Source of the DNA: Alphaproteobacteria bacterium
Lineage (GTDB): Bacteria; Pseudomonadota; Alphaproteobacteria; Micropepsales; Micropepsaceae
NCBI GenBank assembly: GCA_017307315.1
Contig: JAFKFF010000166.1
Location: 1,535 to 8,837 of the forward strand
Direction of reading: 5' to 3'
Length of the DNA stretch: 7,303 nt
The translations under genes were made by a program, and so were the position numbers. Position 1 is the stretch's first letter, and the number at the start of each line of letters is the position of its first letter. Shown here piece after piece: positions 1-6,238 of the stretch. The notes beneath the pieces are model-generated. The model was given only the letters and a program-made list of their open reading frames with translations, was not told the DNA's origin and searched no databases.

Positions 1-640
1 TCAGATAGACTTCCGGATGATTGGCCGAAATCGCCTTGGCGATGTTCTGCAGGATGACGGTCTTGCCCGTGCGCGGCGGCGCGGTGATCAGGGCGCGCTG
101 GCCCATGCCCTGGGGCGAAACGATGTCGATGACGCGGCCGGTCTTGTCCTTGATGGTCGGATCGGCCAGCTCCATCTTCAGCCAGCGCGTGGGATAGAGC
201 GGCGTCAGATTGTCGAAATGGACCTTGTGCTTGATCTGCTCGGGGTCCTCGAAATTGATGGTCGAAACCTTGAGCAGGGCGAAATAGCGCTCGCCATCCT
301 TGGGCGCGCGGATCGGGCCTTCCACCGTGTCGCCGGTGCGAAGGCCGAAGCGGCGGATCTGCGACGGCGAGACATAGATGTCGTCGGGGCCGGGCAGGTA
401 ATTGGATTCCGGCGAGCGCAGGAAGCCGAAACCGTCCTGCAAGGTCTCCACCACGCCCTGGCCCAGGATCTCCACATCGCGTTCGGCCAACTCCTTCAGG
501 ATCGCGAACAGCATGTCCTGCTTGCGCATGGACGAGGCGTTCTCGATCTCGAGTTCCTCCGCGAAAGCCAGCAGGTCGGCGGGCTTCTTGTTTTTGAGAT
601 CCTGCAGCTTCATCGCCTGCAGGCCGTCTTGGACAGTCAT
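1..640 (-). CDS. rho: Transcription termination factor Rho, N-terminal half (cut by window edge)
   Basis: Rho is a hexameric RNA-dependent ATPase helicase that ends transcription at Rho-dependent sites. The 213 visible codons cover about half of the usual 420 residues. Residues 10-50 form the N-terminal helical domain, with the MRKQD signature at 38-42. Residues 58-130 are the cold-shock-like RNA-binding domain (LQDGFGFLR at 67-75, [15 protein letters not shown] at 84-98, [10 protein letters not shown] at 116-125). A linker leads to the Walker A loop APPRTGKT at 187-194; the E. coli loop, from memory, is APPKAGKT. The Walker B, Q and R loops lie beyond the window. The ATG at 640 is used here, but the internal ATG at 613 (residue 10) starts at the position of E. 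coli Rho and is equally possible, since neither has a strong ribosome binding site. It lies downstream of hemJ in the same direction and has its own likely promoter. Confidence 0.97.
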   Translation of the reverse strand, partial: MTVQDGLQAMKLQDLKNKKPADLLAFAEELEIENASSMRKQDMLFAILKELAERDVEILGQGVVETLQDGFGFLRSPESNYLPGPDDIYVSPSQIRRFGLRTGDTVEGPIRAPKDGERYFALLKVSTINFEDPEQIKHKVHFDNLTPLYPTRWLKMELADPTIKDKTGRVIDIVSPQGMGQRALITAPPRTGKTVILQNIAKAISANHPEVYL

Positions 641-667
641 GAGAACACCCAGAAAGAGGAGGTCGGT

Positions 668-707
668 CCGATGAAGCGGGCGCCTGGCCCTTGCTCTGTT
701 TCATCGG
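668..707 (-). promoter_or_regulatory. Leader hairpin just upstream of rho
   Basis: A perfect 8-base stem pairs 668-675 with 700-707 (CCGATGAA against TTCATCGG). A second 4-base stem, GGGC/GCCC, sits inside it at 678-681 and 687-690. The element ends 28 bases before the rho ATG at 640, inside the predicted 5' untranslated leader. Rho synthesis is known to be autoregulated through its leader in several bacteria. A role for this hairpin in that control is inference. Confidence 0.45.
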
Positions 708-790
708 GAAGTGGTTGGGACCCGCACCGGCCGTCCGGCCTTGAGCATTCGGCGTATCGCTTCTGCCGCGCGGGTCTGGAGAACGAAGCG

Positions 791-818
791 TTTATAGCCC
801 GAAACGAATGGCTTGCAA
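791..818 (-). promoter_or_regulatory. Probable sigma70-type promoter of rho
   Basis: On the minus strand a -35 TTGCAA (813-818) is separated by 16 bases from a -10 TATAAA (791-796). The extended context GCTATAAA matches the alphaproteobacterial housekeeping -10 pattern GCTANAWC at 7 of 8 positions. Transcription would begin near 784, giving a leader of about 145 bases before the rho ATG. This would let rho be transcribed separately from hemH-hemJ. It is a sequence match only. Confidence 0.5.
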
Positions 819-846
819 ATATGGCCAGAGCGCCTTGGTCGTGCCG

Positions 847-885
847 CGCCTCCCCCTCAGCGCGGAGCGCTTGGAGGGGGAGGTG
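847..885. repeat. GC-rich palindrome between hemJ and rho
   Basis: A perfect 10-base stem pairs 849-858 (CCTCCCCCTC) with 874-883 (GAGGGGGAGG). It is extended outward by a G-U pair and a C-G pair (847-848 with 884-885). An inner 5-base stem, AGCGC (859-863) with GCGCT (867-871), closes on a three-base GGA loop, leaving a two-base TG bulge. There is no T-run on either side, so it is not a textbook intrinsic terminator. Palindromes rich in CCTCCCCCTC are common between genes in some alphaproteobacteria, so this may be a dispersed repeat. That is recalled, not searched. Confidence 0.75.
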
Positions 886-891
886 GCCGTA

Positions 892-940
892 GCAGCGCTT
901 TGGCGCACAGGCTGGTGCCTGTACGCCAAAGCGAAGCTGC
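892..940. repeat. Long imperfect hairpin just downstream of hemJ
   Basis: The arms 897-912 and 917-932 pair over 16 positions with a single C-A mismatch (GCTTTGGCG, then ACAGGC, against GCCTGT, then CGCCAAAGC). They enclose a TGGT tetraloop. The outer arms GCAGC (892-896) and GCTGC (936-940) add five pairs across a small internal loop. The element starts 16 bases past the hemJ stop codon on the transcribed strand. There it could protect the 3' end of the hemH-hemJ message or uncouple it from rho. The function is inferred. Confidence 0.75.
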
Positions 941-955
941 GAAGGCCGGAGGGGG

Positions 956-1411
956 TTATGAAAAAGGCTTAACCACGGCCAGGATGACAATCGCGATCAT
1001 CAGGACGGCCGGAATTTCGTTAAGGACCCGGTAAAAACGTTCGGAACGGGTGTTGCGGTCGGCGGCGAAATCTTTCCAGCACCGGGCCAGAAAACCATGG
1101 ATGCCGCTCAGGACGATCACCAGGGCGAATTTGATCTGCAGCCAGATATCCATATAGGCCCCGGTGATCCAGGCCAGCAGCGGGCCCAAAATCCACACCG
1201 CGATCATGGAGGGGTTGATGATCCCGCGCAGCAGCTTGCGCTCCATCACCTTGAACCGCTCCGAACCTTCCGAACCCGGCTTGGTCTGGGTGTGATAGAC
1301 GAACAGGCGGGGCAGATAGAGCATGCCCGCCATCCAGGTGATCACGAAGATCACATGAAACGCCTTGATCCAGTCCGAATAGCCGGCCAGGGCATCGCGC
1401 ACCGAATTCAT
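956..1411 (-). CDS. hemJ: Protoporphyrinogen IX oxidase HemJ
   Basis: HemJ is a small inner-membrane protein that oxidises protoporphyrinogen IX to protoporphyrin IX, the penultimate step of heme synthesis, in bacteria lacking HemG or HemY. The 151 residues fit the family length (about 140-150). Hydrophobic segments lie near residues 15-37, 63-84, 88-108 and 132-148. The conserved first helix AFHVIFVITWMAGMLYLPR carries His19, and LQIKFALV carries Lys94; these match the conserved His and Lys reported as essential in characterised HemJ proteins. The C-terminal signature RVLNEIPAVLM is at 128-138. The ATG at 1411 has a GGAGGA ribosome binding site three bases upstream. It overlaps the hemH stop in an ATGA junction, so translation is probably coupled. 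It sits directly after hemH, whose enzyme uses its product. Confidence 0.95.
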   Translation of the reverse strand: MNSVRDALAGYSDWIKAFHVIFVITWMAGMLYLPRLFVYHTQTKPGSEGSERFKVMERKLLRGIINPSMIAVWILGPLLAWITGAYMDIWLQIKFALVIVLSGIHGFLARCWKDFAADRNTRSERFYRVLNEIPAVLMIAIVILAVVKPFS

Positions 1412-2442
1412 GCTTCCTCCCGATAGCCGCAGCGCCCGAATTGGCTGGGACAGATGCGTCCGCCTTCGTCGCTGCTCCAGGTCCCGCTTGCCAGGGCTCT
1501 GCGCACCAGCCCCGCCAGACCTTCGATGAAAGCCGGCGCGGCACTTACCGTGGCGGCGCGGCGATAATCCGGCACGCCCACCTCGCGCGCAAGCTTGCCA
1601 TATTCGATATCCAGCTCGACCAGCGTCTCGGAATGCTCGCTGACGAAAGCGATGGGCGCCACCACCACACCCTTGCCGTCACGCCCGGCGCGGCGGATTT
1701 CCGCGTCGGTGGACGGTTCCAGCCATTTGAGCGGCCCGACCCGGCTTTGATAACACACCGCCCAGTCCAGATCCTTTATCCCCAGCCTGTCCACAAGCGC
1801 CTGGGCAGTGCGTTCCACTTGCCATTGATAAGGATCGCCTTTGGCGATCACCCGCTTGGGCAAGCCATGCGCGGACAATAGCAGGCGATAGCCGAAGCCC
1901 GGACGAAGATCGTGCATCGTCCTGGAAATCCGCTCCGCTGCGGCCTCGACGAAACCGGCATTGCGCGGATAGCAGCAAATGCGCGCCGTGGGCACCGAAA
2001 GGCCCGCTTTGCGCGCGGCACGATCCCAATCGTCGAAAGACGACGCACTGGTGGTGGTGGAAAATTGCGGATAGAGCGGCAGAAGCACGATGCGCTCGGG
2101 CGCGAAACGGCGCAGCGCCTCCGCCGCGCCATCGCTGAAGGGATGCCAGTAGCGCATCGCCACCACGACCTTGGCCTCGATCTCCTCGCCGGCCAGCAGC
2201 GTTTCCAGCGCCCGCGCCTGCGCTTGGGTTTCTTCCAGGATCGGTGAGCGTCCGCCCATATGACCGTAGATCGTTCGAGCCAGCGGCGCGCGCCGTCGGG
2301 CTATCCGCCGTGCCAGCGGCTTTCGCAGAAGTCCCGGAAGGGAAATGATCGCCGGATCGGAAAACAGATTGCACAGAAACGGCTCGACCGCTTCCAGGCC
2401 GTCCGGCCCACCCAGATTGAAGAGAACAATCCCTAGCTTCAC
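1408..2442 (-). CDS. hemH: Ferrochelatase HemH
   Basis: Ferrochelatase inserts ferrous iron into protoporphyrin IX to form heme, at the inner face of the membrane. The 344 residues include the N-terminal GIVLFNLGGPD (4-14), YGHMGGRSPI (59-68), AMRYWHPF (95-102) and LLPLYPQFSTTTSAS (120-134). The active-site motif LSAHGLP (189-195) carries catalytic His192, and the C-terminal SEHSETLVELDIEY (268-281) carries His270 and Glu272, matching the human acidic pair. The start is GTG at 2442, with a GAAGG ribosome binding site seven bases upstream and no ATG in a suitable place. Six cysteines (24, 156, 157, 230, 331, 338) include a C-terminal C-x6-C. This may indicate an iron-sulfur cluster as reported for the Caulobacter enzyme. 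It is the first gene of the leftward hemH-hemJ pair, transcribed from the 2443-2710 gap. Confidence 0.97.
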   Translation of the reverse strand: MKLGIVLFNLGGPDGLEAVEPFLCNLFSDPAIISLPGLLRKPLARRIARRRAPLARTIYGHMGGRSPILEETQAQARALETLLAGEEIEAKVVVAMRYWHPFSDGAAEALRRFAPERIVLLPLYPQFSTTTSASSFDDWDRAARKAGLSVPTARICCYPRNAGFVEAAAERISRTMHDLRPGFGYRLLLSAHGLPKRVIAKGDPYQWQVERTAQALVDRLGIKDLDWAVCYQSRVGPLKWLEPSTDAEIRRAGRDGKGVVVAPIAFVSEHSETLVELDIEYGKLAREVGVPDYRRAATVSAAPAFIEGLAGLVRRALASGTWSSDEGGRICPSQFGRCGYREEA

Positions 2443-2710
2443 GAAGCAACCTTCAAAACAAGACTCTTAAGAGTAACTGGTGAAGATGATGTAAGGCCTG
2501 TGGGTTGTGGAAGTTTCGGTTGGTATCTGGTTCGTCTAGAGCCTGAGGCCAGGCGACTCAAGAGCTTGGTCGGGCCATGGGCTGCGCCACTTTGCCCGCG
2601 CGCTTGGGATGGCTCTGGGGACGACCCGCCCGTTGATCCCCGATTTCCCGCTGTCCACAGGGACGGCAAGAGGGCATAACCCCTTTCCGGGGAAGAATTG
2701 GGAACGGTTT
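2443..2710. other. Divergent gap between hemH and ppsR; candidate chromosomal origin
   Basis: This gap separates leftward hemH from rightward ppsR. In Caulobacter and other alphaproteobacteria the origin lies immediately upstream of the ppsR homologue, on the side facing hemE. Visible here are a lower-GC stretch at about 2448-2495, a 12-base palindrome (2463-2474) and a G/T-rich tract (2500-2532, 28 of 33 bases). TGTGG/CCACA cores lie at 2499-2507 and 2506-2514 (each 6 of 9 to the DnaA box) and at 2651-2659 and 2710-2718 (each 7 of 9). GACTC sites of the CcrM type are at 2462 and 2555, and a small hairpin at 2541-2554. No perfect DnaA box and no CtrA site (TTAA-N7-TTAA) was seen. The promoters of both flanking genes must also be here, but none is clear enough to place. 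Confidence 0.4.
2463..2474. promoter_or_regulatory. Perfect 12-base palindrome upstream of hemH
   Basis: ACTCTTAAGAGT reads identically on both strands and lies 21 bases upstream of the hemH GTG, in the most AT-rich part of the divergent gap. Its position suits an operator for a dimeric regulator of hemH, or a protein site within the origin. The preceding G makes the left arm a GACTC (CcrM-type) methylation sequence. No specific binding protein is recognised. Confidence 0.4.
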
Positions 2711-3532
2711 GTGGAGCAAAAATTTCATATCCACCTGGTGTCGGACGCCACCGGCGAAACCTTGAACGCGATCGCCAACGCCGCGCTGGCGCAGTTCGAA
2801 GGCGTGGACGTGCAGATCCATTCCTATGCCCTGGTGCGCAGCGAGCATCAGCTGCAACGCTCCATCGACCATATCGCGATCAGCCCGGGCCTGGTTTTCT
2901 TCACCCTGGTCAATCTGCGCCTGCGCGAGATGCTGCTGACCCGCTGCGGCAGCCTCAATATCGCCTGCGTCGATGTGATGGAACGGCCGGTGATGGAATT
3001 GTCCCGGTTCCTGGGCATTGCCGAAACCCACCGCCCCGGCGGCCAGCACGAGGTGGATCAGCGCTACCTCGCCCGCATCGAAGCCCTGAACTTCACCATC
3101 CAGCATGACGACGGCCAGTCTCTGGATTCCATCCACGAAGCCGAAGTGATCCTGGTGGGCGCCAGCCGCACCTCCAAAACGCCGACCTGCGTCTATCTCG
3201 CCATCCGCGGCGTGCGCGCCGCCAACATCCCGCTGGTTCCCGGCATGGCGCTTCCCGCGCCGCTCCTGCAGGCCAGGGGACCGATGGTGGTGGGCCTGTG
3301 GGTGTCTCCCGACCGGCTGGTCCAGGTGCGCCGCAACCGCCTGACCAGCATGGGCGAGGAACGGGCCACCGATTATGTCGATCTGGATGCCGTGCGGGCC
3401 GAAATCGCCACCACCCGCAAATTGTTCGAGCAGAATGACTGGCCGCAGATCGACGTCTCCCGCCGTTCGATCGAGGAAACCGCCGCCGCGGTGATGAACC
3501 TGCTCAGCGAGCGGCGGGAGCGGAGTGCGTGA
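2711..3532 (+). CDS. ppsR: Pyruvate phosphate dikinase / PEP synthase regulatory protein (DUF299, PpsR/PSRP)
   Basis: This family holds bifunctional enzymes that inactivate pyruvate phosphate dikinase or PEP synthase by ADP-dependent phosphorylation and reactivate it by Pi-dependent dephosphorylation. They control flux between pyruvate and phosphoenolpyruvate. The 273 residues match the usual length. Family hallmarks are the N-terminal HIHLVSDATGETL (6-18), the P-loop-like VGASRTSKTP (149-158), the segment GLWVSPDRLVQVRRNRL (195-211) and the C-terminal IDVSRRSIEETA (247-258). The start is taken as GTG at 2711, because homologues begin a few residues before HLVSD; an in-frame extension back to 2609 codes for an unconserved, proline-rich stretch. 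Which dikinase it targets cannot be told here. It opens the rightward run and overlaps maf by four bases (GTGA). Its homologue CC0001 borders the Caulobacter origin. Confidence 0.93.
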   Translation: MEQKFHIHLVSDATGETLNAIANAALAQFEGVDVQIHSYALVRSEHQLQRSIDHIAISPGLVFFTLVNLRLREMLLTRCGSLNIACVDVMERPVMELSRFLGIAETHRPGGQHEVDQRYLARIEALNFTIQHDDGQSLDSIHEAEVILVGASRTSKTPTCVYLAIRGVRAANIPLVPGMALPAPLLQARGPMVVGLWVSPDRLVQVRRNRLTSMGEERATDYVDLDAVRAEIATTRKLFEQNDWPQIDVSRRSIEETAAAVMNLLSERRERSA

Positions 3533-4125
3533 AGGAACTGGTTCTCGCCTCCGCCAGCGCCAGCCGCCAGGTCCTGCTGCGTGCCGCCGGCGTGACCTTC
3601 GCGGTCGTGCCCGCCGCGATCGACGAACCGGCCCTGATGCGGATGCTGGTGGCGAAGGCCGCGCGGGCCGATCGGGTTGCAGGGGAATTGGCGGAACAGA
3701 AGGCTTTGGAAGTCTCCAACCGCCGGCCCGGCGAAACCGTCCTGGGTGGGGATTCCGTCTTGGTCCTGGGTGAGGAAATCCTGGGGAAAAGCGCCGATCT
3801 CGCGGCGCTGCGAAGCTTGTTGCTGCGCCTGTCGGGCCGCGATCATCATCTGGTGTCCGCGGCGGCGCTGGCCCGGGATGGAAAGATTCTCTGGCGCCAT
3901 GTCGCAACCACGCGGATGTGGGTGCGACCCTTGAGCGAGGCTTTTGTGGACCGCTATCTGGCGCGGGGGGGCGAGGCCCTGCTCGGTTCCGTCGGCGGCT
4001 ATCATTTCGAAGGCCTGGGCGCCCAGCTTTTCGAAAAGGTCGAGGGCGACTATTTTTCCATCCTGGGCTTGCCGCTGCTGCCGGTTCTGGGGGCGCTGCG
4101 GGCCGAGGGATTGCTGGAGGCGTGA
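3529..4125 (+). CDS. maf: Maf family nucleotide pyrophosphatase
   Basis: Maf proteins hydrolyse non-canonical or selected nucleoside triphosphates to monophosphates and pyrophosphate, clearing damaged nucleotides. The 198 residues carry the N-terminal LVLASASASRQVLL (4-17), IDE at 31-33, LGGDSVLVL (72-80) with the likely catalytic Asp75, GKSADLAALRSLLLRLSGRDH (86-106) and the C-terminal VGGYHFEGLGAQLFEKVEGD (155-174) followed by YFSILGLPL. The glutamate at 161, where dTTP/UTP-type Maf proteins usually have glutamine, recalls E. coli YceF (7-methyl-GTP pyrophosphatase). The substrate is therefore uncertain. The start is GTG at 3529, inside the ppsR stop region (GTGA), so translation is probably coupled. 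Its stop shares one base with the aroE start. Confidence 0.93.
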   Translation: MKELVLASASASRQVLLRAAGVTFAVVPAAIDEPALMRMLVAKAARADRVAGELAEQKALEVSNRRPGETVLGGDSVLVLGEEILGKSADLAALRSLLLRLSGRDHHLVSAAALARDGKILWRHVATTRMWVRPLSEAFVDRYLARGGEALLGSVGGYHFEGLGAQLFEKVEGDYFSILGLPLLPVLGALRAEGLLEA

Positions 4126-4979
4126 TGCTGACGGGCGCGGGCAAGATCGCGGGCGTGGTGGGTTGGCCGATCCGCCATTCCCTGTCGCCGCTCCTGCACG
4201 GCTATTGGCTGGAGGAATTGGACATCGACGGTGCCATGGTGCCGCTGGCGGTGGCGCGGGAGGATTTCGCGCGCATAATCGCCGGCTTGCAGCGGGCCGG
4301 ATTTCGCGGCGTCAACGTCACGGTACCGCACAAGGAAGCTGCTTTTGCCTTGGGCCATGTCTGCGACGATGCGGCGCGGGAGGCGCAGGCAGCCAATCTT
4401 CTCATTTTCCATCCCGACGGCCGCATCGAAGCCCGCAACACCGACACGGTCGGCCTGACGGAATCCCTGCGGGAAGAGACAGGTTCGCTGGAAGGCCGGA
4501 CCGTCCTGCTTCTGGGCGCGGGCGGCGCCGCGCGCGGCGCGGTCCTGGCGATGAACGCTTTGGGGGCCGCCGAAATTCGAATCCTCAACCGCCATGCCGA
4601 CAAGGCGGCGACGTTGGCGATGGCGTTGAAGCCGCGCGTGCATGCGAAGATCGAGACCGGCGGATTGGCGGACTGGCCCGCCCACGCGGCAAAGGCCGAT
4701 CTTCTCGTCAACACCACCAGCGCGGGGATGAAAGGCAATCCGCCGCTGGCGCTGGACCTCACCGCGCTGCGCAAAGACGCGGCGGTGCTGGATATCGTCT
4801 ACAATCCGCTGCAAACCGCGCTTTTGAAAGACGCCGCGGCACGGGGTCACAAGACCATCGATGGCCTGGGCATGCTGATGCACCAGGCGGCGCCGTCCTT
4901 CGAAGCCTTTTTCGGCACGCGCCCGCAAGTGACGCCGGGCCTGCGCGCTTGCCTGGAACGGGCACTCGACCATGCCTAG
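4125..4979 (+). CDS. aroE: Shikimate dehydrogenase (NADP+)
   Basis: AroE reduces 3-dehydroshikimate to shikimate with NADPH, the fourth step of the chorismate pathway to aromatic amino acids, in the cytosol. The 284 residues fit the family. Shikimate contacts are HSLSP (18-22), NVTVPHK with catalytic Lys70, and NTD with Asp107. The NADP fold shows [13 protein letters not shown] (128-140) and the NRHADKA loop (155-161). NTTSAGM (196-202), VYNP (225-228) and [14 protein letters not shown] (247-260) complete the domain. The usual GAxNTL motif reads AQAANLL (87-93), so its threonine is leucine. The ATG at 4125 has a GGAGG ribosome binding site four bases upstream; a GTG at 4122 is also in frame. 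The gene overlaps the maf stop by one base and coaE by eight. Confidence 0.97.
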   Translation: MLTGAGKIAGVVGWPIRHSLSPLLHGYWLEELDIDGAMVPLAVAREDFARIIAGLQRAGFRGVNVTVPHKEAAFALGHVCDDAAREAQAANLLIFHPDGRIEARNTDTVGLTESLREETGSLEGRTVLLLGAGGAARGAVLAMNALGAAEIRILNRHADKAATLAMALKPRVHAKIETGGLADWPAHAAKADLLVNTTSAGMKGNPPLALDLTALRKDAAVLDIVYNPLQTALLKDAAARGHKTIDGLGMLMHQAAPSFEAFFGTRPQVTPGLRACLERALDHA

Positions 4980-5533
4980 GCCTTTCGTCCTGGGGCTGAC
5001 CGGTTCCATCGGCATGGGCAAAAGCGAAACCGCCAGGCTGTTCGCCGCCGAAGGCGTGCCGGTGCATGACGCCGATGCCGCCATCGCGTGCCTTTCCGGG
5101 CGCGGTGAAAGACGGCGCGGTGGACCGGGCCGCGCTTTCGGCCCTGGTGGTGAACGATCCCGCCGCGCTCAAAATGTTGGAGACATTGGTCCATCCCCTG
5201 GTGGTCATGGAACGGGACGACTTCCTTCGCGCCACCGGGGCGCCCATCGTCCTCTTCGACGTGCCGCTTCTGTTCGAAACCGGCGCCGATGCCGGCATGG
5301 ACGCCATCGTGGTCGCCAGCGCCCCGGATGCGGTGCAGCGCCAGCGCGTCCTGGCCCGGCCCGGGATGACGGAAGAAAAATTCCAGGCGCTCAAGGCCCG
5401 CCAGTTCTCGGACGCGCAAAAGCGTCAACAGGCGCATTATGTGGTGATGACCGACAAGGGCTTGGATCATGCGCGCCAGCAGGTGAAAATGATCTTGGCC
5501 GACATCAGGACCAAGCTGAACCGCGATGCGTGA
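4972..5533 (+). pseudogene. coaE: Dephospho-CoA kinase CoaE, broken by an internal deletion/frameshift
   Basis: CoaE phosphorylates dephospho-CoA to coenzyme A, the last step of CoA synthesis. The 5' part starts at ATG 4972 and reads the P-loop [10 protein letters not shown] (9-18) and the substrate motif VHDADAA (31-37). It then loses similarity near 5085. The rest lies in the +2-shifted frame from about 5088 to the TGA at 5531-5533: [34 protein letters not shown] and the [13 protein letters not shown] region. Compared with E. coli CoaE about 14 residues between DAD and the FPG segment are missing. The joined span (562 bases) is one base over a multiple of three, so the loss fits about 41 or 44 bases. 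As written, translation continues out of frame to TAG 5536-5538, giving 188 residues with a wrong C-terminus. Because coaE is normally essential, a sequence or assembly error is as likely as a real mutation. It overlaps aroE and dnaQ by eight bases each. Confidence 0.85.
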
Positions 5534-6221
5534 AATAGTCTTCGACACCGAAACGACGGGCTTTGAGCCGGGCGAAGGCCATCGCATCGTGGAAATCGGT
5601 CTGGTTGAGTTGGAGGATCATTTCCCCACCGGCCGCTCCAAACAATTCTATCTCAATCCCGAGCGCGACGTGCCGATCGAATCCCAGCGCGTGCACGGCC
5701 TTTCGACGGAGTTCCTCAGCGACAAGCCGCTCTTTGCCCATATCGTGGACGAGTTCCTGGAATTTGTGGGCGATGCGGTGCTGGTGATCCACAATGCCGG
5801 TTTCGACATGAAGTTCATCAATGCCGAGCTGTCGCGGCTGGGCCGCCCGACGCTCGCCATGGCGCGCACGGTGGACACGATCGAGATCGCCAAGCGCAAG
5901 ATTCCCGGCGCGCGCTATTCGCTGGACGAATTGTGCAAGCGTTTCAGCATCGATCTCACCGCCCGCTCCAAGCATGGCGCGCTGCTGGACGCCGAGCTGA
6001 CCGCCCAGGTCTATCTGGAACTGGTGGGCGGGCGGCAGCGCGGCCTGGCGCTGGCCCCGGTCGAGGCCGCGGCCCACGCGGGGCCGGAAGAGAACAATCG
6101 CGCCCGCCAGCGGCCCGTGCCCCTGGCGTCCCGGCTCACCGAAGAAGAGGCTGCGCGCCACGCCGCCTTTGTCGCCAGCCAGCTGGGCGACAAGCCGATC
6201 TGGAAACTGGCTGAGGCCTGA
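5526..6221 (+). CDS. dnaQ: DNA polymerase III epsilon subunit (3'-5' proofreading exonuclease)
   Basis: DnaQ is the proofreading exonuclease of the replicative polymerase core, bound to the alpha subunit. The 231 residues show all three DEDDh motifs: Exo [12 protein letters not shown] with Asp7 and Glu9, Exo [15 protein letters not shown] with Asp94, and Exo [22 protein letters not shown] with His150 and Asp155. The nuclease domain ends near 167. A flexible, alanine-rich stretch follows, then the C-terminal segment [23 protein letters not shown] (204-226), the likely alpha-binding tail of alphaproteobacterial proteins. The ATG at 5526 lies inside the end of coaE, eight bases before that stop, and has no strong ribosome binding site, so coupled translation is likely. 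Despite the coaE frameshift, ribosomes in the shifted frame would still end at 5538, next to this start. Confidence 0.97.
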   Translation: MREIVFDTETTGFEPGEGHRIVEIGLVELEDHFPTGRSKQFYLNPERDVPIESQRVHGLSTEFLSDKPLFAHIVDEFLEFVGDAVLVIHNAGFDMKFINAELSRLGRPTLAMARTVDTIEIAKRKIPGARYSLDELCKRFSIDLTARSKHGALLDAELTAQVYLELVGGRQRGLALAPVEAAAHAGPEENNRARQRPVPLASRLTEEEAARHAAFVASQLGDKPIWKLAEA

Positions 6222-6238
6222 CGGTTCTCCGTTTGTCG

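Larger units (their letters stand above)
641..955. other. 315-base non-coding gap between hemJ and rho
   Basis: This gap holds no convincing gene. Read on the rho strand it contains, in order: a long hairpin just after the hemJ stop (892-940), a second strong hairpin (847-885), a promoter (791-818) and a leader hairpin (668-707). An open frame of 117 codons crosses it on the minus strand (637-990), but its peptide is low-complexity, arginine- and proline-rich, and reads straight through the palindromes. It is taken as an artefact of high GC. Confidence 0.7.

Noticed and set aside
17..892. 291-codon plus-strand frame opposite rho
   Set aside because: The minus strand encodes unmistakable Rho over 1-640; the plus-strand peptide has no recognisable features.
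637..990. 117-codon frame across the hemJ-rho gap as a possible small gene
   Set aside because: It reads through two palindromes and the promoter, overlaps the ends of both neighbours, and has low-complexity composition.
1679..2449. 256-codon minus-strand frame overlapping hemH in another frame
   Set aside because: hemH carries all ferrochelatase motifs in its own frame; this one is a shifted reading with Gly/Arg/Ala bias.
2651..2659. A true DnaA box at CTGTCCACA
   Set aside because: Two mismatches to TTATCCACA; kept only as part of the weak origin evidence, not as a confident site.
2609..2710. Longer N-terminus for ppsR starting at 2609
   Set aside because: The 34 extra residues are unlike family N-termini, which begin just before HLVSD; GTG at 2711 fits better.
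2558..4144. 528-codon open frame on the minus strand opposite ppsR and maf
   Set aside because: It lies wholly antisense to two well-conserved genes and its peptide is Pro/Arg/His-rich with no recognisable domain; a typical high-GC shadow.
4050..5084. 344-codon minus-strand frame opposite aroE
   Set aside because: Antisense to aroE, with no family features and no plausible ribosome binding site.
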